Source of the DNA: Methylobacterium nonmethylotrophicum
GTDB taxonomy: Bacteria > Pseudomonadota > Alphaproteobacteria > Rhizobiales > Beijerinckiaceae
NCBI RefSeq assembly: GCF_004745635.1
Contig: NZ_SRLB01000011.1
Span: 62,001-126,000 of the forward strand
Reading direction: 5' to 3'
Length of the DNA: 64,000 bases
Below the pieces are notes generated by a model. The model worked only from the letters and a program-made list of their open reading frames with translations, was not told where the DNA came from and ran no database searches. Below, one piece after another: positions 55,205 to 64,000 of the stretch. Positions within the stretch are counted from its first letter, which is position 1; each line of letters opens with the position of its first letter. The translations under genes were made by a program, and so were the position numbers.

Positions 55205-56102
55205 GGCGGACGCGCCGGCGCCCGCCCCGGCGGCCTCGGGGCGGGACACCTGGCGGCGCTTCCGCCGCCACCGCCTCGCGGTGGTGAGCACGGGGGTACT
55301 GGGCCTGCTCGTCCTCGCGGTCCTCGTCGGCGGCTGGATCTGGCCGGTGGCGATCGACGAGATCGACTTCGCGGCGACGCTCCAGGGCCCGTCCTGGGCC
55401 CACCCGCTCGGCACCGACGACCTCGGCCAGGACCTGCTCGCCCGGATGATCTATGGCGGGCGGATCTCGCTCGCCGTGGGCTTTGCCGCGATGGTGGTGG
55501 CGACCCTCGTCGGCGTGGTGGTGGGCGCGCTCGCCGGCATGTCGCGGCGCTTCCTCGATCCCGTCCTGATGTGGCTGACCGACCTCTTCCTGTCGCTGCC
55601 GCAGCTGCCGCTCCTGCTCCTCGTCATCTATCTCTTCCGCGACCAGCTGAAGCAGGTCTTCGGGGTCGAGGGCGGCGTGTTCGTGATGATCGTCGCGGTG
55701 ATCGGGGGCCTGCGCTGGATGCCGGTGGCGCGCCTCGTGCGGGCGCAGTTCCTGTCCTTGCGCGAGAAGGAATTCGTCGAGGCGGCGCGCTCGCAGGGCG
55801 CCACGTCCTGGCACCTCGTCACCCGTCACATCCTGCCGAACGCGATCGGGCCCGTGATCGTCGCGGCGACGATCGAGGTGTCGTCGGCGATCATCGCCGA
55901 ATCGACCCTGTCGTTCCTCGGCCTCGGCTTTCCGCCCGACATCCCGACCTGGGGGCGGCTCCTCTACGACGCCAAGGACCACCTCGACGTCGCGCCGCAC
56001 TGGGCGCTGTTCCCGGGTGCCGCGATCTTTCTGACCGTCCTGTCGATCAACTTCATCGGCGACGGCCTGCGCGACGCCCTCGACCCGCGGCGGGTGCTGT
56101 GA
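55170..56102 (+). CDS. peptide-type ABC permease (DppC-like)
   Basis: A 310-residue permease. After an Ala/Pro-rich N-tail and RRFRRHRLAVVSTGVLGLLVL comes HPLGTDDLGQDLLARMIYG, the diagnostic DppC segment, and FVEAARSQGATSWHLVTRHILPN is the EAA loop. Its start lies inside the previous gene (35-base overlap), implying coupled translation. A palindromic repeat follows before the ATPase gene. Confidence 0.92.
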   Translation: MAGSTLASPTAEADAPAPAPAASGRDTWRRFRRHRLAVVSTGVLGLLVLAVLVGGWIWPVAIDEIDFAATLQGPSWAHPLGTDDLGQDLLARMIYGGRISLAVGFAAMVVATLVGVVVGALAGMSRRFLDPVLMWLTDLFLSLPQLPLLLLVIYLFRDQLKQVFGVEGGVFVMIVAVIGGLRWMPVARLVRAQFLSLREKEFVEAARSQGATSWHLVTRHILPNAIGPVIVAATIEVSSAIIAESTLSFLGLGFPPDIPTWGRLLYDAKDHLDVAPHWALFPGAAIFLTVLSINFIGDGLRDALDPRRVL

Positions 56103-56131
56103 GGGCCGACACCATCGTCATCCCCACCCTG

Positions 56132-56254
56132 GACCTCATCCTGAGGTGCTGGACGATCGCAGATCGCCCAGCCTCGAAGGAGGGCTCCAGATCCCCAGGA
56201 GGCTGCTGGAGGTCTCCTTCGAGGCGAGCCAAGCTCGCACCTCAGGATGAGGTC
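56132..56254. repeat. palindromic repeat, family C copy 3 inside an operon
   Basis: Arms GACCTCATCCTGAGG and CCTCAGGATGAGGTC with inner GCCTCGAAGGAG / CTCCTTCGAGGC match the copies at 28770 and 43092. It fills most of the 187-base gap between permease and ATPase genes. Confidence 0.8.
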
Positions 56255-56289
56255 GCGGGTGGGAGCTTGCGTGAGCACGGCAGCCCGCC

Positions 56290-58140
56290 ATGACCACCCC
56301 GATCCTCTCGGTCCAGGACCTCACCGTCGCGTTCCGCTCCGAGCGGACCTGGCGCCCGGTGGTGCACGGCGTCTCGTTCGAGATCGGCCCCAAGGAAACC
56401 GTCGCCCTCGTCGGCGAGTCCGGGTCGGGCAAGAGCGTCACGGCGCTCTCGATCATGCGGCTGACGCCCCGCGACGCGACCCGCACCGGCGGGCGCGTGC
56501 TGCTCCAGGGCCGCGACCTGCTCCAGCTGCCCGATCCCGAGATGCGGCGCATCCGCGGCGACGACGTCGCGATGATCTTCCAGGAGCCGATGACGAGCCT
56601 CAACCCGGTGCTCACCGTCGGCTTCCAGATCGGCGAGGCTTTGCGGCTGCACCGCGGGATGTCGCGCGCCCAGGCCGAGGCCGAGACCGTGCGGCTCTTC
56701 GACAAGGTCCGGATCCCGGCCGCCGCCTCGCGGGTGCACGACTATCCCCACCGCTTCTCCGGCGGCATGCGCCAGCGGGTGATGATCGCGATGGCGCTCG
56801 CCTGCCGGCCGAAGCTCCTCATCGCCGACGAGCCGACCACGGCGCTCGACGTGACGATCCAGGCCCAGATCCTCGACCTGATCAAGCTCCTCCAGGAGGA
56901 GGAGGGGATGTCGGTCCTGTTCATCACCCACGACATGGGCGTGGTGGCCGAGATCGCCGACCGCACCGTGGTGATGGTCGACGGCCGCGCCGTCGAGGCG
57001 GGCGCGACCGAGCAGATCTTTCGCCGCCCGGTCCACCCCTACAGCCGCGCGCTCCTCGCTGCCGTGCCGCGCCTCGGCGCGATGCAGGGCAGGCCCCATC
57101 CGGCCCGCTTCGAGATCGTCGACCGCGCCACCGGCGAGCCCGAGGCGGCCGTGCCGCTCCCCGACACCGTGCGGGAGGGCGAGCGCCCGGTGCTCGAGGT
57201 CAAGGGCCTCACCACCCGCTTCGACATCCGCGGCGGCCTGCTGTCGCGGGTGCGCGGCCGGGTCCACGCGGTCGAGAACGTCTCGTTCGCGGTCCGTGCC
57301 GGCGAGACCCTGGCCCTCGTCGGCGAATCGGGCTGCGGCAAGTCCACCACCGGCCGCTCGGTGCTGCGGCTGATCGAGCCGACGGCCGGCTCCGTGCTCC
57401 TCGACGGCGAGGACGTGCTCGGCCTGCCGCCCTCGGCCCTGCGCGCGTGTCGTCGGCGCATGCAGATGATCTTCCAGGATCCCTTCGCCAGCCTCGACCC
57501 GCGCATGAGCGTCGGCGCCGCGATCGCCGAGCCGCTCCTCATCAACCGCCTGTGCTCGCGCGCCGAGGCGCGGACTCGCGCCGCCGACCTGCTGCGCCGG
57601 GTCGGGCTGAAGCCCGAGATGGCCGGGCGCTACCCCCATGAATTCTCCGGCGGCCAGCGCCAGCGCATCTGCATCGCCCGCACGCTCGCGGTGGAGCCCC
57701 GCCTGATCGTGGCCGACGAATCGGTCTCGGCCCTCGACGTCTCGGTGAAGGCCCAGGTGGTGAACCTGATGCTCGACCTGCAGGCGTCCTTGGGCCTCGC
57801 CTACCTGTTCATCTCGCACGACATGGCGGTGGTGGAGCGGGTGAGCCACCGGGTCGCCGTGATGTATCTCGGTGAGATCGTCGAGATCGGCCCCCGGGCG
57901 GCGATCTTCGGCGCCCCCCAGCACCCCTATACCAAGAAGCTGATGGCGGCCGTCCCGGTCCCCGACCCGGGCCGCCGGCGCCAGCTCCACGCGGTGCGCA
58001 GCGACGAGATCAAGAGCCCGATCCGCCCGGTCGACTACGTCCCGCCCGAGCGGCTCTACCGCGAGGTCTCCCCCGGCCACGTGGTGCAGGTCTGGGGGCC
58101 GGAATGGGAGGCGCCGGCCGGGATGGCGGCGGTGGCGTGA
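56290..58140 (+). CDS. fused double ABC ATP-binding protein (DppD-DppF type)
   Basis: A 616-residue protein with two complete ATPase domains. Domain 1: Walker [11 protein letters not shown]-loop [12 protein letters not shown], signature [10 protein letters not shown], Walker [13 protein letters not shown]. Domain 2 begins near residue 300: [50 protein letters not shown]. The fusion replaces the separate DppD and DppF proteins of the other operon. In domain 2 the usual DEP of Walker B is DES. The short linker lacks the cysteine-rich DppD tail. Confidence 0.93.
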   Translation: MTTPILSVQDLTVAFRSERTWRPVVHGVSFEIGPKETVALVGESGSGKSVTALSIMRLTPRDATRTGGRVLLQGRDLLQLPDPEMRRIRGDDVAMIFQEPMTSLNPVLTVGFQIGEALRLHRGMSRAQAEAETVRLFDKVRIPAAASRVHDYPHRFSGGMRQRVMIAMALACRPKLLIADEPTTALDVTIQAQILDLIKLLQEEEGMSVLFITHDMGVVAEIADRTVVMVDGRAVEAGATEQIFRRPVHPYSRALLAAVPRLGAMQGRPHPARFEIVDRATGEPEAAVPLPDTVREGERPVLEVKGLTTRFDIRGGLLSRVRGRVHAVENVSFAVRAGETLALVGESGCGKSTTGRSVLRLIEPTAGSVLLDGEDVLGLPPSALRACRRRMQMIFQDPFASLDPRMSVGAAIAEPLLINRLCSRAEARTRAADLLRRVGLKPEMAGRYPHEFSGGQRQRICIARTLAVEPRLIVADESVSALDVSVKAQVVNLMLDLQASLGLAYLFISHDMAVVERVSHRVAVMYLGEIVEIGPRAAIFGAPQHPYTKKLMAAVPVPDPGRRRQLHAVRSDEIKSPIRPVDYVPPERLYREVSPGHVVQVWGPEWEAPAGMAAVA

Positions 58141-58168
58141 AGGGGGCGCGAACCGCCGCGCTGCTCCG

Positions 58169-58696
58169 TTACGCCTCCGGCTCGGATCGAGATCCAGTGC
58201 TCGGGCGGGATCGCTTGAGGCGGTCCCGCGCGGTTCTGGTGCTCGCGGCTTCCATGAGCGCGGTCCAATCGTCCGGCGGGTTCCCGTGCTGGAGCATCCT
58301 GCGGAAGGTCGCGTAGGCGTCCGATCGGCTGCCATACGCGCGCAACGTGCGCTCGTCGTTGACCCAGGCCAGGATGATAACCTTGTGCGCGGCCGTATCG
58401 CGGTAGCGATAGAACAGCCGGTATTGCTGCAGGAACTCGACACGAAACCAATGCTTGTACTCGGGCCCGAGCGTCGTGCCCTGCCGGTATTCGGGCCGCG
58501 CGGGGTCGGCCGGGACGATCTCGAACGCCACTTTGAGAACCGCTGCGAGCAGCTTGGCCGCCCGCGTCCCGGTGTAGCCCTCCGGATTCTTTCCCTTCAC
58601 CCTCGCGGCCTCGGCGACGAGGCCTTCGAGCTGATCGAGGAACAGCGGGTGCGCGTAGACCGCCCAGCCGTCGATCGTCAGAGGCGAATCGCTCAC
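58169..58696 (-). CDS. yhaV: YhaV-family type II toxin
   Basis: A 175-residue toxin related to YhaV, a ribosome-dependent mRNA interferase. The core GWAVYAHPLFLDQLEGL, then FEIVPADPARPEYRQGTTLG, KHWFRVEFLQQYRLFYRY and VIILAWVNDERTLRAYGSRSDAYATFRRML match the family closely. The C-terminal 30 residues are Arg/Ser-rich and look like an extension. Its ATG overlaps the antitoxin stop by four bases, so translation is coupled to the antitoxin, which is made first. Confidence 0.9.
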   Translation of the reverse strand: MSDSPLTIDGWAVYAHPLFLDQLEGLVAEAARVKGKNPEGYTGTRAAKLLAAVLKVAFEIVPADPARPEYRQGTTLGPEYKHWFRVEFLQQYRLFYRYRDTAAHKVIILAWVNDERTLRAYGSRSDAYATFRRMLQHGNPPDDWTALMEAASTRTARDRLKRSRPSTGSRSEPEA

Positions 58697-59031
58697 TCCT
58701 CGTCGTCCGACAGGGCCTCATCGAGATCGACCTCGACGCCTGACGTAAGGGCGAGGGCACGCTGGTACAGATCCTCGCCGACGGGTGCGACGGCCTGCGG
58801 TCGTTCCATCAGGTCGCGCTCCAGCAGCGCCAGGAACGGGCGGAGTGCCGGATCCTCCTCGACGGGGGCATCCGCCTTCGCGATGACCACGGTGCCGTCC
58901 GCCAATCCACGGAACACGATGCGTCCGGACTTGCCCACGCCCAGCATCCGCCGGACAGCGGCCGGCACCGTGGTCTGGCCGCGCGCGGTGATCGTGGCAG
59001 GAATCTCAAGGATCTCGGCGGTCTTGCTCAT
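58693..59031 (-). CDS. prlF: PrlF-type AbrB-fold antitoxin
   Basis: A 112-residue antitoxin. The N-terminal half is an AbrB/SpoVT-like swapped-hairpin DNA-binding domain (ATITARGQTTVPAAVRRMLGVGKSGRIVF), and the acidic C-terminus (EVDLDEALSDDEE) should wrap the toxin. ATG 59031 is chosen because GGGAG lies at a good distance; an ATG two codons earlier is too close to it. A small palindrome upstream at 59058-59069 could be the operator for autoregulation. Confidence 0.88.
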   Translation of the reverse strand: MSKTAEILEIPATITARGQTTVPAAVRRMLGVGKSGRIVFRGLADGTVVIAKADAPVEEDPALRPFLALLERDLMERPQAVAPVGEDLYQRALALTSGVEVDLDEALSDDEE

Positions 59032-59057
59032 CGGCATCTCCCGGGACCGCAGGGGTA

Positions 59058-59069
59058 ATGCATTTGCAT
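59058..59069. promoter_or_regulatory. candidate operator of the prlF-yhaV pair
   Basis: ATGCA-TT-TGCAT is a perfect short inverted repeat lying 27 bases upstream of prlF, in a locally AT-rich stretch where a promoter would be. AbrB-type antitoxins bind such sites to repress their operon. Function is inference. Confidence 0.4.
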
Positions 59070-59193
59070 TGTCAGTCAAGGCCAGGCCGCCCCTCCGGTG
59101 GCGTCCGGGGGCTCTTCGCGCAGACATCCCGGCTCGCCCGTTGTCGCGGTCCTGGGCTCGTTCCCCATACGGATCACGAGGGCGACGACGTCC

Positions 59194-60858
59194 TCAGATC
59201 TCGCTCCGCCGCAGCAGGTAATCCAGGCCCCCCACCCGGTACCACCGGTACCCGTACCCCTCCAGCAGCACGCAGTGGCGGCCGTCGTCGTCGGCCAGGC
59301 TGCGCTGGCCGGTGAGGAGGTCGATCAGGTTGCGGCCGTCGCCGTCGAGGCCGGTGGCGAAGGTGATCTCCCTGGGCTCGGCCGCGAGGTTGTGCAGGCA
59401 CAGGACCGAATTGTTGCGCCAGTCGTAGCGCAGGGCGAGGATGCTCGGGTCGCGGGTCTCGATGGTGGTGAAGTCGCCCCAGCCGATCTCCGGAACCTCC
59501 TTGCGCATGCGGATCACCCGCTCCATCCAGTTGAGGAGCGATTCCGGCGCGCAGCGCTGCGCCGCCGCGTTGACATGGGCGAAGGCGTAGGCGCCCTCGT
59601 GGATCGGCGGCGAGTCCGGGCGGTCGCTCAGGGTGAAGCCGCCCTGCGGCTCGTGCGACCATTGCATCGGCGTGCGGGCGCAGTCGCGCTCCGGCAGCGA
59701 GAGGTCGTCGCCCATGCCGATCTCGTCGCCGTAGCGCAGCACCGGCGTGCCCGGCAGGGTGAACATCAGGCTGTAGGCGAGCTCGATCCGGCGCCGGTCG
59801 CCGCCGAGCATCGGCGCGAGGCGCCGGCGGATGCCGCGGCCGTAGAGCTGCATGTCGGGATCGGGCCCGAAGGCGTCGAAGACGGTCTGGCGCTGCTTCT
59901 CGGTCAGCCGGCCGAGGTCGAGCTCGTCGTGGTTGCGCAGGAAGATCGCCCACTGGCCGGATGGCGGCCGGTTCCAGGTCTTCCGCAGCGCCTTCACCAG
60001 CGGACGCGAATCGGCCGAGGCCAGGGCGTAGAACAAGGCCTGGTTGACCTGGAAGTTGAACATCATGTGCATGCGGTCGGCGTCGTCGCCGAAATAGTCG
60101 AGGTCCTGGCGCGGCAGGACGTTGGCCTCGGCCAGGATGATCGCGTCGCCCTGGCGCCATTGCAGGAACTCGCGAAACAGCCGCAGGAGCTCGAACTGCT
60201 CGCGCGGTTCACCCGAGACCTCCGGCCCCTTCTCGGCGATCACGAACGGCACCGCGTCCATCCGGAATCCCGAGACGCCGAGCTGGATCCAGAACCCCAT
60301 GATCTTCAGGATCTCGGCCTGGACGTGCGGGTTGGCGGTGTTGAGGTCGGGCTGGAAGTCGTAGAAGCGGTGGAAGTACCAGGCCTCCGCTTCCTTGTCG
60401 TAGGTCCAGGTGCTCTTCTGCACGCCCGGGAAGACCATGCCCTGGTCGGCATGCGGCGGCTTGGTCTTCGACCAGACGTACCAGTCGCGGGTGCGGGCGT
60501 TCGGATCGGAGCGGGCGGCCTGGAACCACGGATGCTGGTCGGAGGTGTGGTTGACCACGAGGTCGATCAGCACCCGCATGCCGCGCTGCTTGGCGGCGTG
60601 CGTGAAGGCGACGAAGTCGCCGAGCGTGCCGTAGCGCGGGTCGACGCCGTAGTAGTCCGCGACGTCGTAGCCGTGGTCGCGGCCGGGCGAGGGCTGGAAC
60701 GGATGCAGCCAGATCGCCGTGACGCCGAGACCGAGCAGATAATCGAGGCGCCGCTCCAGCCCCTCGAAGTCGCCGATCCCGTCACCGTTGGCATCCATGA
60801 AGGAGCCGACCGAGAGGCAGTAGATGACCGCGTTCTTGTACCAGAGGTCCTCGATCAC
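59194..60858 (-). CDS. GH13 alpha-amylase family enzyme (trehalose synthase-like)
   Basis: A 554-residue GH13 enzyme. DANGDGIGDFEGL, VVNHTSDQHPWF, GFRMDAVPF (nucleophile Asp201), ILAEANVLP (acid Glu244) and LRNHDELDL (Asp311) are the conserved regions in order. GTG 60858 is chosen because GGGAGGACC precedes it and IEDLWYKNAVIYCL is the typical N-terminus of this branch; an ATG 12 codons earlier lacks a site. The branch includes trehalose synthase and maltosyl enzymes; no maltokinase domain is fused. Reaction (isomerase, hydrolase or transferase) cannot be decided. Confidence 0.88.
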   Translation of the reverse strand: MIEDLWYKNAVIYCLSVGSFMDANGDGIGDFEGLERRLDYLLGLGVTAIWLHPFQPSPGRDHGYDVADYYGVDPRYGTLGDFVAFTHAAKQRGMRVLIDLVVNHTSDQHPWFQAARSDPNARTRDWYVWSKTKPPHADQGMVFPGVQKSTWTYDKEAEAWYFHRFYDFQPDLNTANPHVQAEILKIMGFWIQLGVSGFRMDAVPFVIAEKGPEVSGEPREQFELLRLFREFLQWRQGDAIILAEANVLPRQDLDYFGDDADRMHMMFNFQVNQALFYALASADSRPLVKALRKTWNRPPSGQWAIFLRNHDELDLGRLTEKQRQTVFDAFGPDPDMQLYGRGIRRRLAPMLGGDRRRIELAYSLMFTLPGTPVLRYGDEIGMGDDLSLPERDCARTPMQWSHEPQGGFTLSDRPDSPPIHEGAYAFAHVNAAAQRCAPESLLNWMERVIRMRKEVPEIGWGDFTTIETRDPSILALRYDWRNNSVLCLHNLAAEPREITFATGLDGDGRNLIDLLTGQRSLADDDGRHCVLLEGYGYRWYRVGGLDYLLRRSEI

Positions 60859-61062
60859 CCCGGTCCTCCCCAAGCCTCGACGATGCCGACCCATCACGGC
60901 ATCTAGGGCAAACTCCTCCGAAGCGTAGCTTTGGCGCGCGAGAGGGCATCGTGCCTCTCTGCCGGGCAGCAATGGCGGCGGAAATCGGGCAGATGCCGCC
61001 GAAACCCGGCGGATGCCCAGAATTTGAGCCGGGTCCTTGGGGAACTTTTTCGCGACCTGCCT

Positions 61063-61077
61063 TGGCACGTCCTTTGC
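61063..61077 (+). promoter_or_regulatory. sigma-54 (RpoN) promoter of urtA
   Basis: TGGCACG-TCCT-TTGC exactly fits the -24/-12 consensus TGGCACG-N4-TTGC. It lies 36 bases upstream of urtA, leaving a short leader. This is the expected control of urea transport by nitrogen limitation through NtrC. A clear NtrC site was not found; an imperfect inverted repeat is present at about 60991-61020. Confidence 0.85.
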
Positions 61078-61112
61078 GGAACCGCTGCAGGCCGCACCGG
61101 CCCAGGGAGACG

Positions 61113-62405
61113 ATGAACATGACGTGGAAGGGTTGGCTCTCGCGCGCCACGGTCGCGGGCGGGTTGGCGCTCGGCACGCTGGCGAGCACGGTCGCCTCGG
61201 CGCAGGAGACCATCAAGGTCGGCATCCTGCACTCGCTCTCGGGCACGATGGCGATCTCCGAGACGACGCTCAAAGACGTCATGCTGATGCTCATCGAGGA
61301 GCAGAACAAGAAGGGCGGCATCCTCGGCAAGAAGCTCGAGGCGGTGGTCGTCGACCCGGCTTCGAACTGGCCGCTCTTCGCCGAGAAGGCGCGCGAGCTG
61401 ATCGCCAAGGACAAGGTCTCGGCGGTGTTCGGCTGCTGGACCAGCGTGTCGCGCAAGTCCGTGCTGCCGGTGTTCAAGGAGCTGAACTCGATCCTGTTCT
61501 ACCCCGTCCAGTACGAGGGCGAGGAGAGCGAGCGCAACGTGTTCTATACCGGCGCCGCGCCGAACCAGCAGGCGATCCCGGCCGTCGACTACCTGATGAA
61601 GGAGGAGAAGGTCGAGCGTTGGGTGCTGGAGGGTACGGACTACGTCTATCCCCGCACCACCAACAAGATCCTCGAGGCCTATCTCAAGGCCAAGGGCGTC
61701 AAGCCCGAGGATATCTCGATCAACTACACGCCGTTCGGCCAATCGGATTGGCAGACCCGGGTCGCCGCGATCAAGAGCTTCGGCTCGGCCGGCAAGAAGA
61801 CCGCGGTGGTCTCGACCATCAACGGCGACGCCAACGTGCCGTTCTACAAGGAACTGGCGAACCAGGGCATCAAGGCGACCGACATCCCGGTCGTGGCCTT
61901 CTCGGTCGGCGAGGAGGAGCTGGCCGGCATCGACACCAAGCCGCTGCTCGGCCACCTGGCGGCCTGGAACTACTTCATGTCGATCGACACGCCGGCCAAC
62001 AAGGCGTTCATCGAGAAGTGGCACGCCTACACCAAGAATCCGAAGCGCGTCACCAACGACCCGATGGAGGCCCATTACGTCGGCTTCAACATGTGGGTGA
62101 AGGCGGTCGAGAAGGCCGGCACCGTCGATCCCGACAAGGTGATCGCGGCTTTGCCGGGCACCAAGCAGGAGAACCTGACCGGCGGCACCTCGGAGATGCT
62201 GGCCAACCACCACATCACCAAGCCCGTCTTCATCGGCGAGATCAAGGACAACGGCCAGTTCGACGTGGTGTGGAAGACCGACGGCCTGATCCCCGGCGAG
62301 GCCTGGTCGAAGCAGCTCGACGGCTCGAAGGACCTCGAGGCCGACTGGGTCAAGCTCAATTGCGGCAACTACAACACCAAGACCAAGAAGTGCGGCGGCG
62401 CGTAA
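61113..62405 (+). CDS. urtA: urea ABC transporter substrate-binding protein
   Basis: A 430-residue periplasmic urea-binding protein. The signal peptide ends ASAQET, then IKVGILHSLSGTMAISETTLKD is the diagnostic UrtA start. VDPASNWPLFAEKARELI, FGCWTSVSRKSVLPVF, LFYPVQYEGEE and MEAHYVGFNMW are family segments. ATG 61113 has AGGGAGAC upstream. A sigma-54 promoter lies just before it. The permease urtB follows after a palindromic repeat. Imported urea would feed urease, of which only ureG is present in the window. Confidence 0.96.
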   Translation: MNMTWKGWLSRATVAGGLALGTLASTVASAQETIKVGILHSLSGTMAISETTLKDVMLMLIEEQNKKGGILGKKLEAVVVDPASNWPLFAEKARELIAKDKVSAVFGCWTSVSRKSVLPVFKELNSILFYPVQYEGEESERNVFYTGAAPNQQAIPAVDYLMKEEKVERWVLEGTDYVYPRTTNKILEAYLKAKGVKPEDISINYTPFGQSDWQTRVAAIKSFGSAGKKTAVVSTINGDANVPFYKELANQGIKATDIPVVAFSVGEEELAGIDTKPLLGHLAAWNYFMSIDTPANKAFIEKWHAYTKNPKRVTNDPMEAHYVGFNMWVKAVEKAGTVDPDKVIAALPGTKQENLTGGTSEMLANHHITKPVFIGEIKDNGQFDVVWKTDGLIPGEAWSKQLDGSKDLEADWVKLNCGNYNTKTKKCGGA

Positions 62406-62422
62406 TCGTCCAGCGCAATCCC

Positions 62423-62572
62423 CCCCTCTCCCGTGTGGGAGAGGGGCAGGGGGTGAGGGTGCTCCGGTTCTGAGTCAGGCACTGGGCGTCGTGCTGGCAG
62501 CTCGACGCTCCAAGCCAGACCCAGAACCGTAGCACCCTCACCCCTGAACCCCTCTCCCACGCGGGAGAGGGG
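62423..62572. repeat. long palindromic repeat, family B copy 2
   Basis: Arms CCCCTCTCCCGTGTGGGAGAGG with GGGTGAGGGTGC, mirrored at the far end with GCACCCTCACCCC and CCTCTCCCACGCGGGAGAGG, enclose a second imperfect hairpin (GGTTCTGAGTC / CCCAGAACC). It lies between urtA and urtB, where it may stabilise the urtA message. Confidence 0.8.
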
Positions 62573-62603
62573 AATGTTGGCACCTTGCCCCGGACAGCCC
62601 TGA

Positions 62604-64000
62604 ATGCGCCGCTGCCTCGTCCTTCTCCTCGCGCTCTGCTGCGCTGCCTGGGCCCTGCCCGCCGCCGCGCAGACCGCGCCCGACGCCGCCTATGCGCGGC
62701 TCGCCAGCGACAGCTATTCCGACATCGAGGCCGGCATCGCGGGCCTCGCCACGACCGGCGACCCGAAGGCCGGGCCGGTGCTGCGCGCGCTCGCCGACAA
62801 CCGCCTGCTCTACCGCCCGGACGACAAGGCGCTGGCGATCAAGGACGGCGCCAAGGTCACCGACGCCCGCACCGGCGCCGCGGTCGCGCCCGACGGCCTC
62901 AAGCCCGTGCGGGTCAACAACCGGGTGCGGCGCGCGATCGACGCGGCTTTGGGCACCCTGAACCTCCTCGCCCCCGATCCGGCCACCCGCCGGAGCGCCG
63001 CCGACGCGGTGTTCAAGGCCCGGGACGCCGGCGCCCTTCCGGCCCTCGACGCTGCGCTCGCCCGCGAGACCGATGCGGGCGTCAAGCGCAGCCTGCAGGA
63101 GGCCCGCGCCGCGGCGGTGCTGGCCAAGTCCGGCGCGCCCGAGATCGAGCGCCTGGCCGCCGTCGACACGCTTCAGGCCCGGGGCGACTCAGACGCCCTC
63201 GCCATCCTGCGCGGCCTCTCGGGCGATGCGTCCCAGGGCGTGCGCGACGCCGCCGCCCGCGGCGTCTCGGGCATCGAGACCCGCCAGGCCTTGATGGCGA
63301 ACGTGCAGAACGCCTGGTACGGCGTCTCCCTCGGCTCGGTGCTGCTCCTCGCGGCCATCGGGCTCGCCATCACCTTCGGGGTGATGGGCATCATCAACAT
63401 GGCCCATGGCGAGATGGTGATGCTCGGCGCCTACACCACCTACCTGGTGCAGGAGCTGATCCGCCAGAAGGCCCCCGGCCTGTTCGACTGGTCGCTGCCG
63501 ATCGCGATCCCGCTCGCCTTCCTGGTCGCCGGCGCCGTCGGCATCCTGATCGAGCGCAGCGTCATCCGCCACCTCTACGGACGGCCGCTCGAGACCCTGC
63601 TCGCCACCTGGGGCATCAGCCTGATCCTGCAGCAGGCGGTGCGCTCGGTCTTCGGCCCGACCAACCGCGAGGTCGGCGCGCCGTCCTACATGTCCGGCGC
63701 CTTCGATCTCTTCGGCCTGTCGATCACCTGGGGCCGCCTGTGGATCGTGGTCTTCGCGCTGGGCGTCTTCGTCGCCCTCAACCTGATCCTGAAGGCCACC
63801 CCCTTCGGCCTGAAGACCCGCGCCGTCACCCAGAACCGCCGCATGGCCGCCGCCATGGGCATCCGCACGCCCTGGATCGACGCCTTCACGTTCGGCCTCG
63901 GGTCGGGCATCGCCGGGGTCGCCGGGGTGGCTTTGTCGCAGATCGACAACGTCTCGCCGAATCTCGGCCAGGGCTACATCATCGACTCGTTCCTGGTGGT
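62604..64000 (+). CDS. urtB: urea ABC transporter permease, 3' end outside the window
   Basis: The frame is open to the window end (465 codons seen). A signal peptide (CLVLLLALCCAAWALPAAAQ) leads to an alpha-helical N-terminal domain of about 200 residues with HEAT-like repeats, a known trait of UrtB. The LivH-like membrane domain begins near residue 230: VSLGSVLLLAAIGLAITFGVMGIINMAHGEMVMLGAY and ERSVIRHLYGRPLETLLATWGISLILQQ are the hallmark segments. ATG 62604 follows the repeat. urtC, urtD and urtE are expected downstream. Confidence 0.94.
   Translation, partial: MRRCLVLLLALCCAAWALPAAAQTAPDAAYARLASDSYSDIEAGIAGLATTGDPKAGPVLRALADNRLLYRPDDKALAIKDGAKVTDARTGAAVAPDGLKPVRVNNRVRRAIDAALGTLNLLAPDPATRRSAADAVFKARDAGALPALDAALARETDAGVKRSLQEARAAAVLAKSGAPEIERLAAVDTLQARGDSDALAILRGLSGDASQGVRDAAARGVSGIETRQALMANVQNAWYGVSLGSVLLLAAIGLAITFGVMGIINMAHGEMVMLGAYTTYLVQELIRQKAPGLFDWSLPIAIPLAFLVAGAVGILIERSVIRHLYGRPLETLLATWGISLILQQAVRSVFGPTNREVGAPSYMSGAFDLFGLSITWGRLWIVVFALGVFVALNLILKATPFGLKTRAVTQNRRMAAAMGIRTPWIDAFTFGLGSGIAGVAGVALSQIDNVSPNLGQGYIIDSFLV

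Overview
The window is very GC-rich throughout except for one AT-rich islet at about 18186-20130. Gene content and codon use point to an alphaproteobacterium of the order Hyphomicrobiales, most likely Methylobacterium or a close relative. That assignment is inference from gene families and style; there is no rRNA or marker gene here to prove it.

Layout. 1-4763: a tightly packed plus-strand cluster of a YcaO-domain protein (cut by the window edge), a xylose-isomerase-like TIM-barrel protein, a GT4 glycosyltransferase, a PIG-L deacetylase and a uracil-DNA-glycosylase-like protein. I do not recognise it as a described pathway. 4933-10597: a YbhN-type membrane protein, a PhoR-like histidine kinase, a periplasmic DUF1007 protein and a CopA copper ATPase. 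10690-18185: a transposase remnant, an M20 amidohydrolase and a divergent five-gene peptide-type ABC transporter. 18186-20130: the AT-rich islet with a frameshifted PIN-domain gene and an unknown 305-residue partner. 20306-27921: a GAF/PAS/GGDEF cyclase, an orphan periplasmic binding protein, an ALDH7-type dehydrogenase, aspartate-semialdehyde dehydrogenase and two small unknown genes. 28135-33706: LOG-family hydrolase, leuB, a prenyl diphosphate synthase, mtgA, a DUF4424 protein and a small acidic protein.

33763-37053 holds argG followed only 10 bases later by an AAA ATPase and an overlapping DUF4276/TOPRIM-like gene, a two-gene module of the kind seen in phage defence. 37241-42924 holds an HCCA-isomerase-like protein and an aromatic-acid module: MFS transporter, VanB-like reductase, VanA-like Rieske oxygenase and a divergent AraC regulator. 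43242-50734 holds a TAXI binding protein, a coiled-coil/Sel1-like protein, an MFS exporter with a hydrolase, a methyltransferase-like protein with ureG, an orphan HTH antitoxin-like gene and csaA. 50819-58140 repeats the earlier theme of an M20 hydrolase divergent from a peptide-type ABC operon. The end holds a PrlF/YhaV toxin-antitoxin pair, a GH13 enzyme and the start of a urea transporter operon (urtA, urtB) behind an excellent sigma-54 promoter.

The gaps carry several families of long palindromic (REP/BIME-like) repeats, some of them inside operons. The most promising undescribed systems are the YcaO/TIM-barrel/GT4/PIG-L/UDG-like cluster, the argG-linked ATPase/TOPRIM module, and the PIN/unknown pair in the AT-rich islet.
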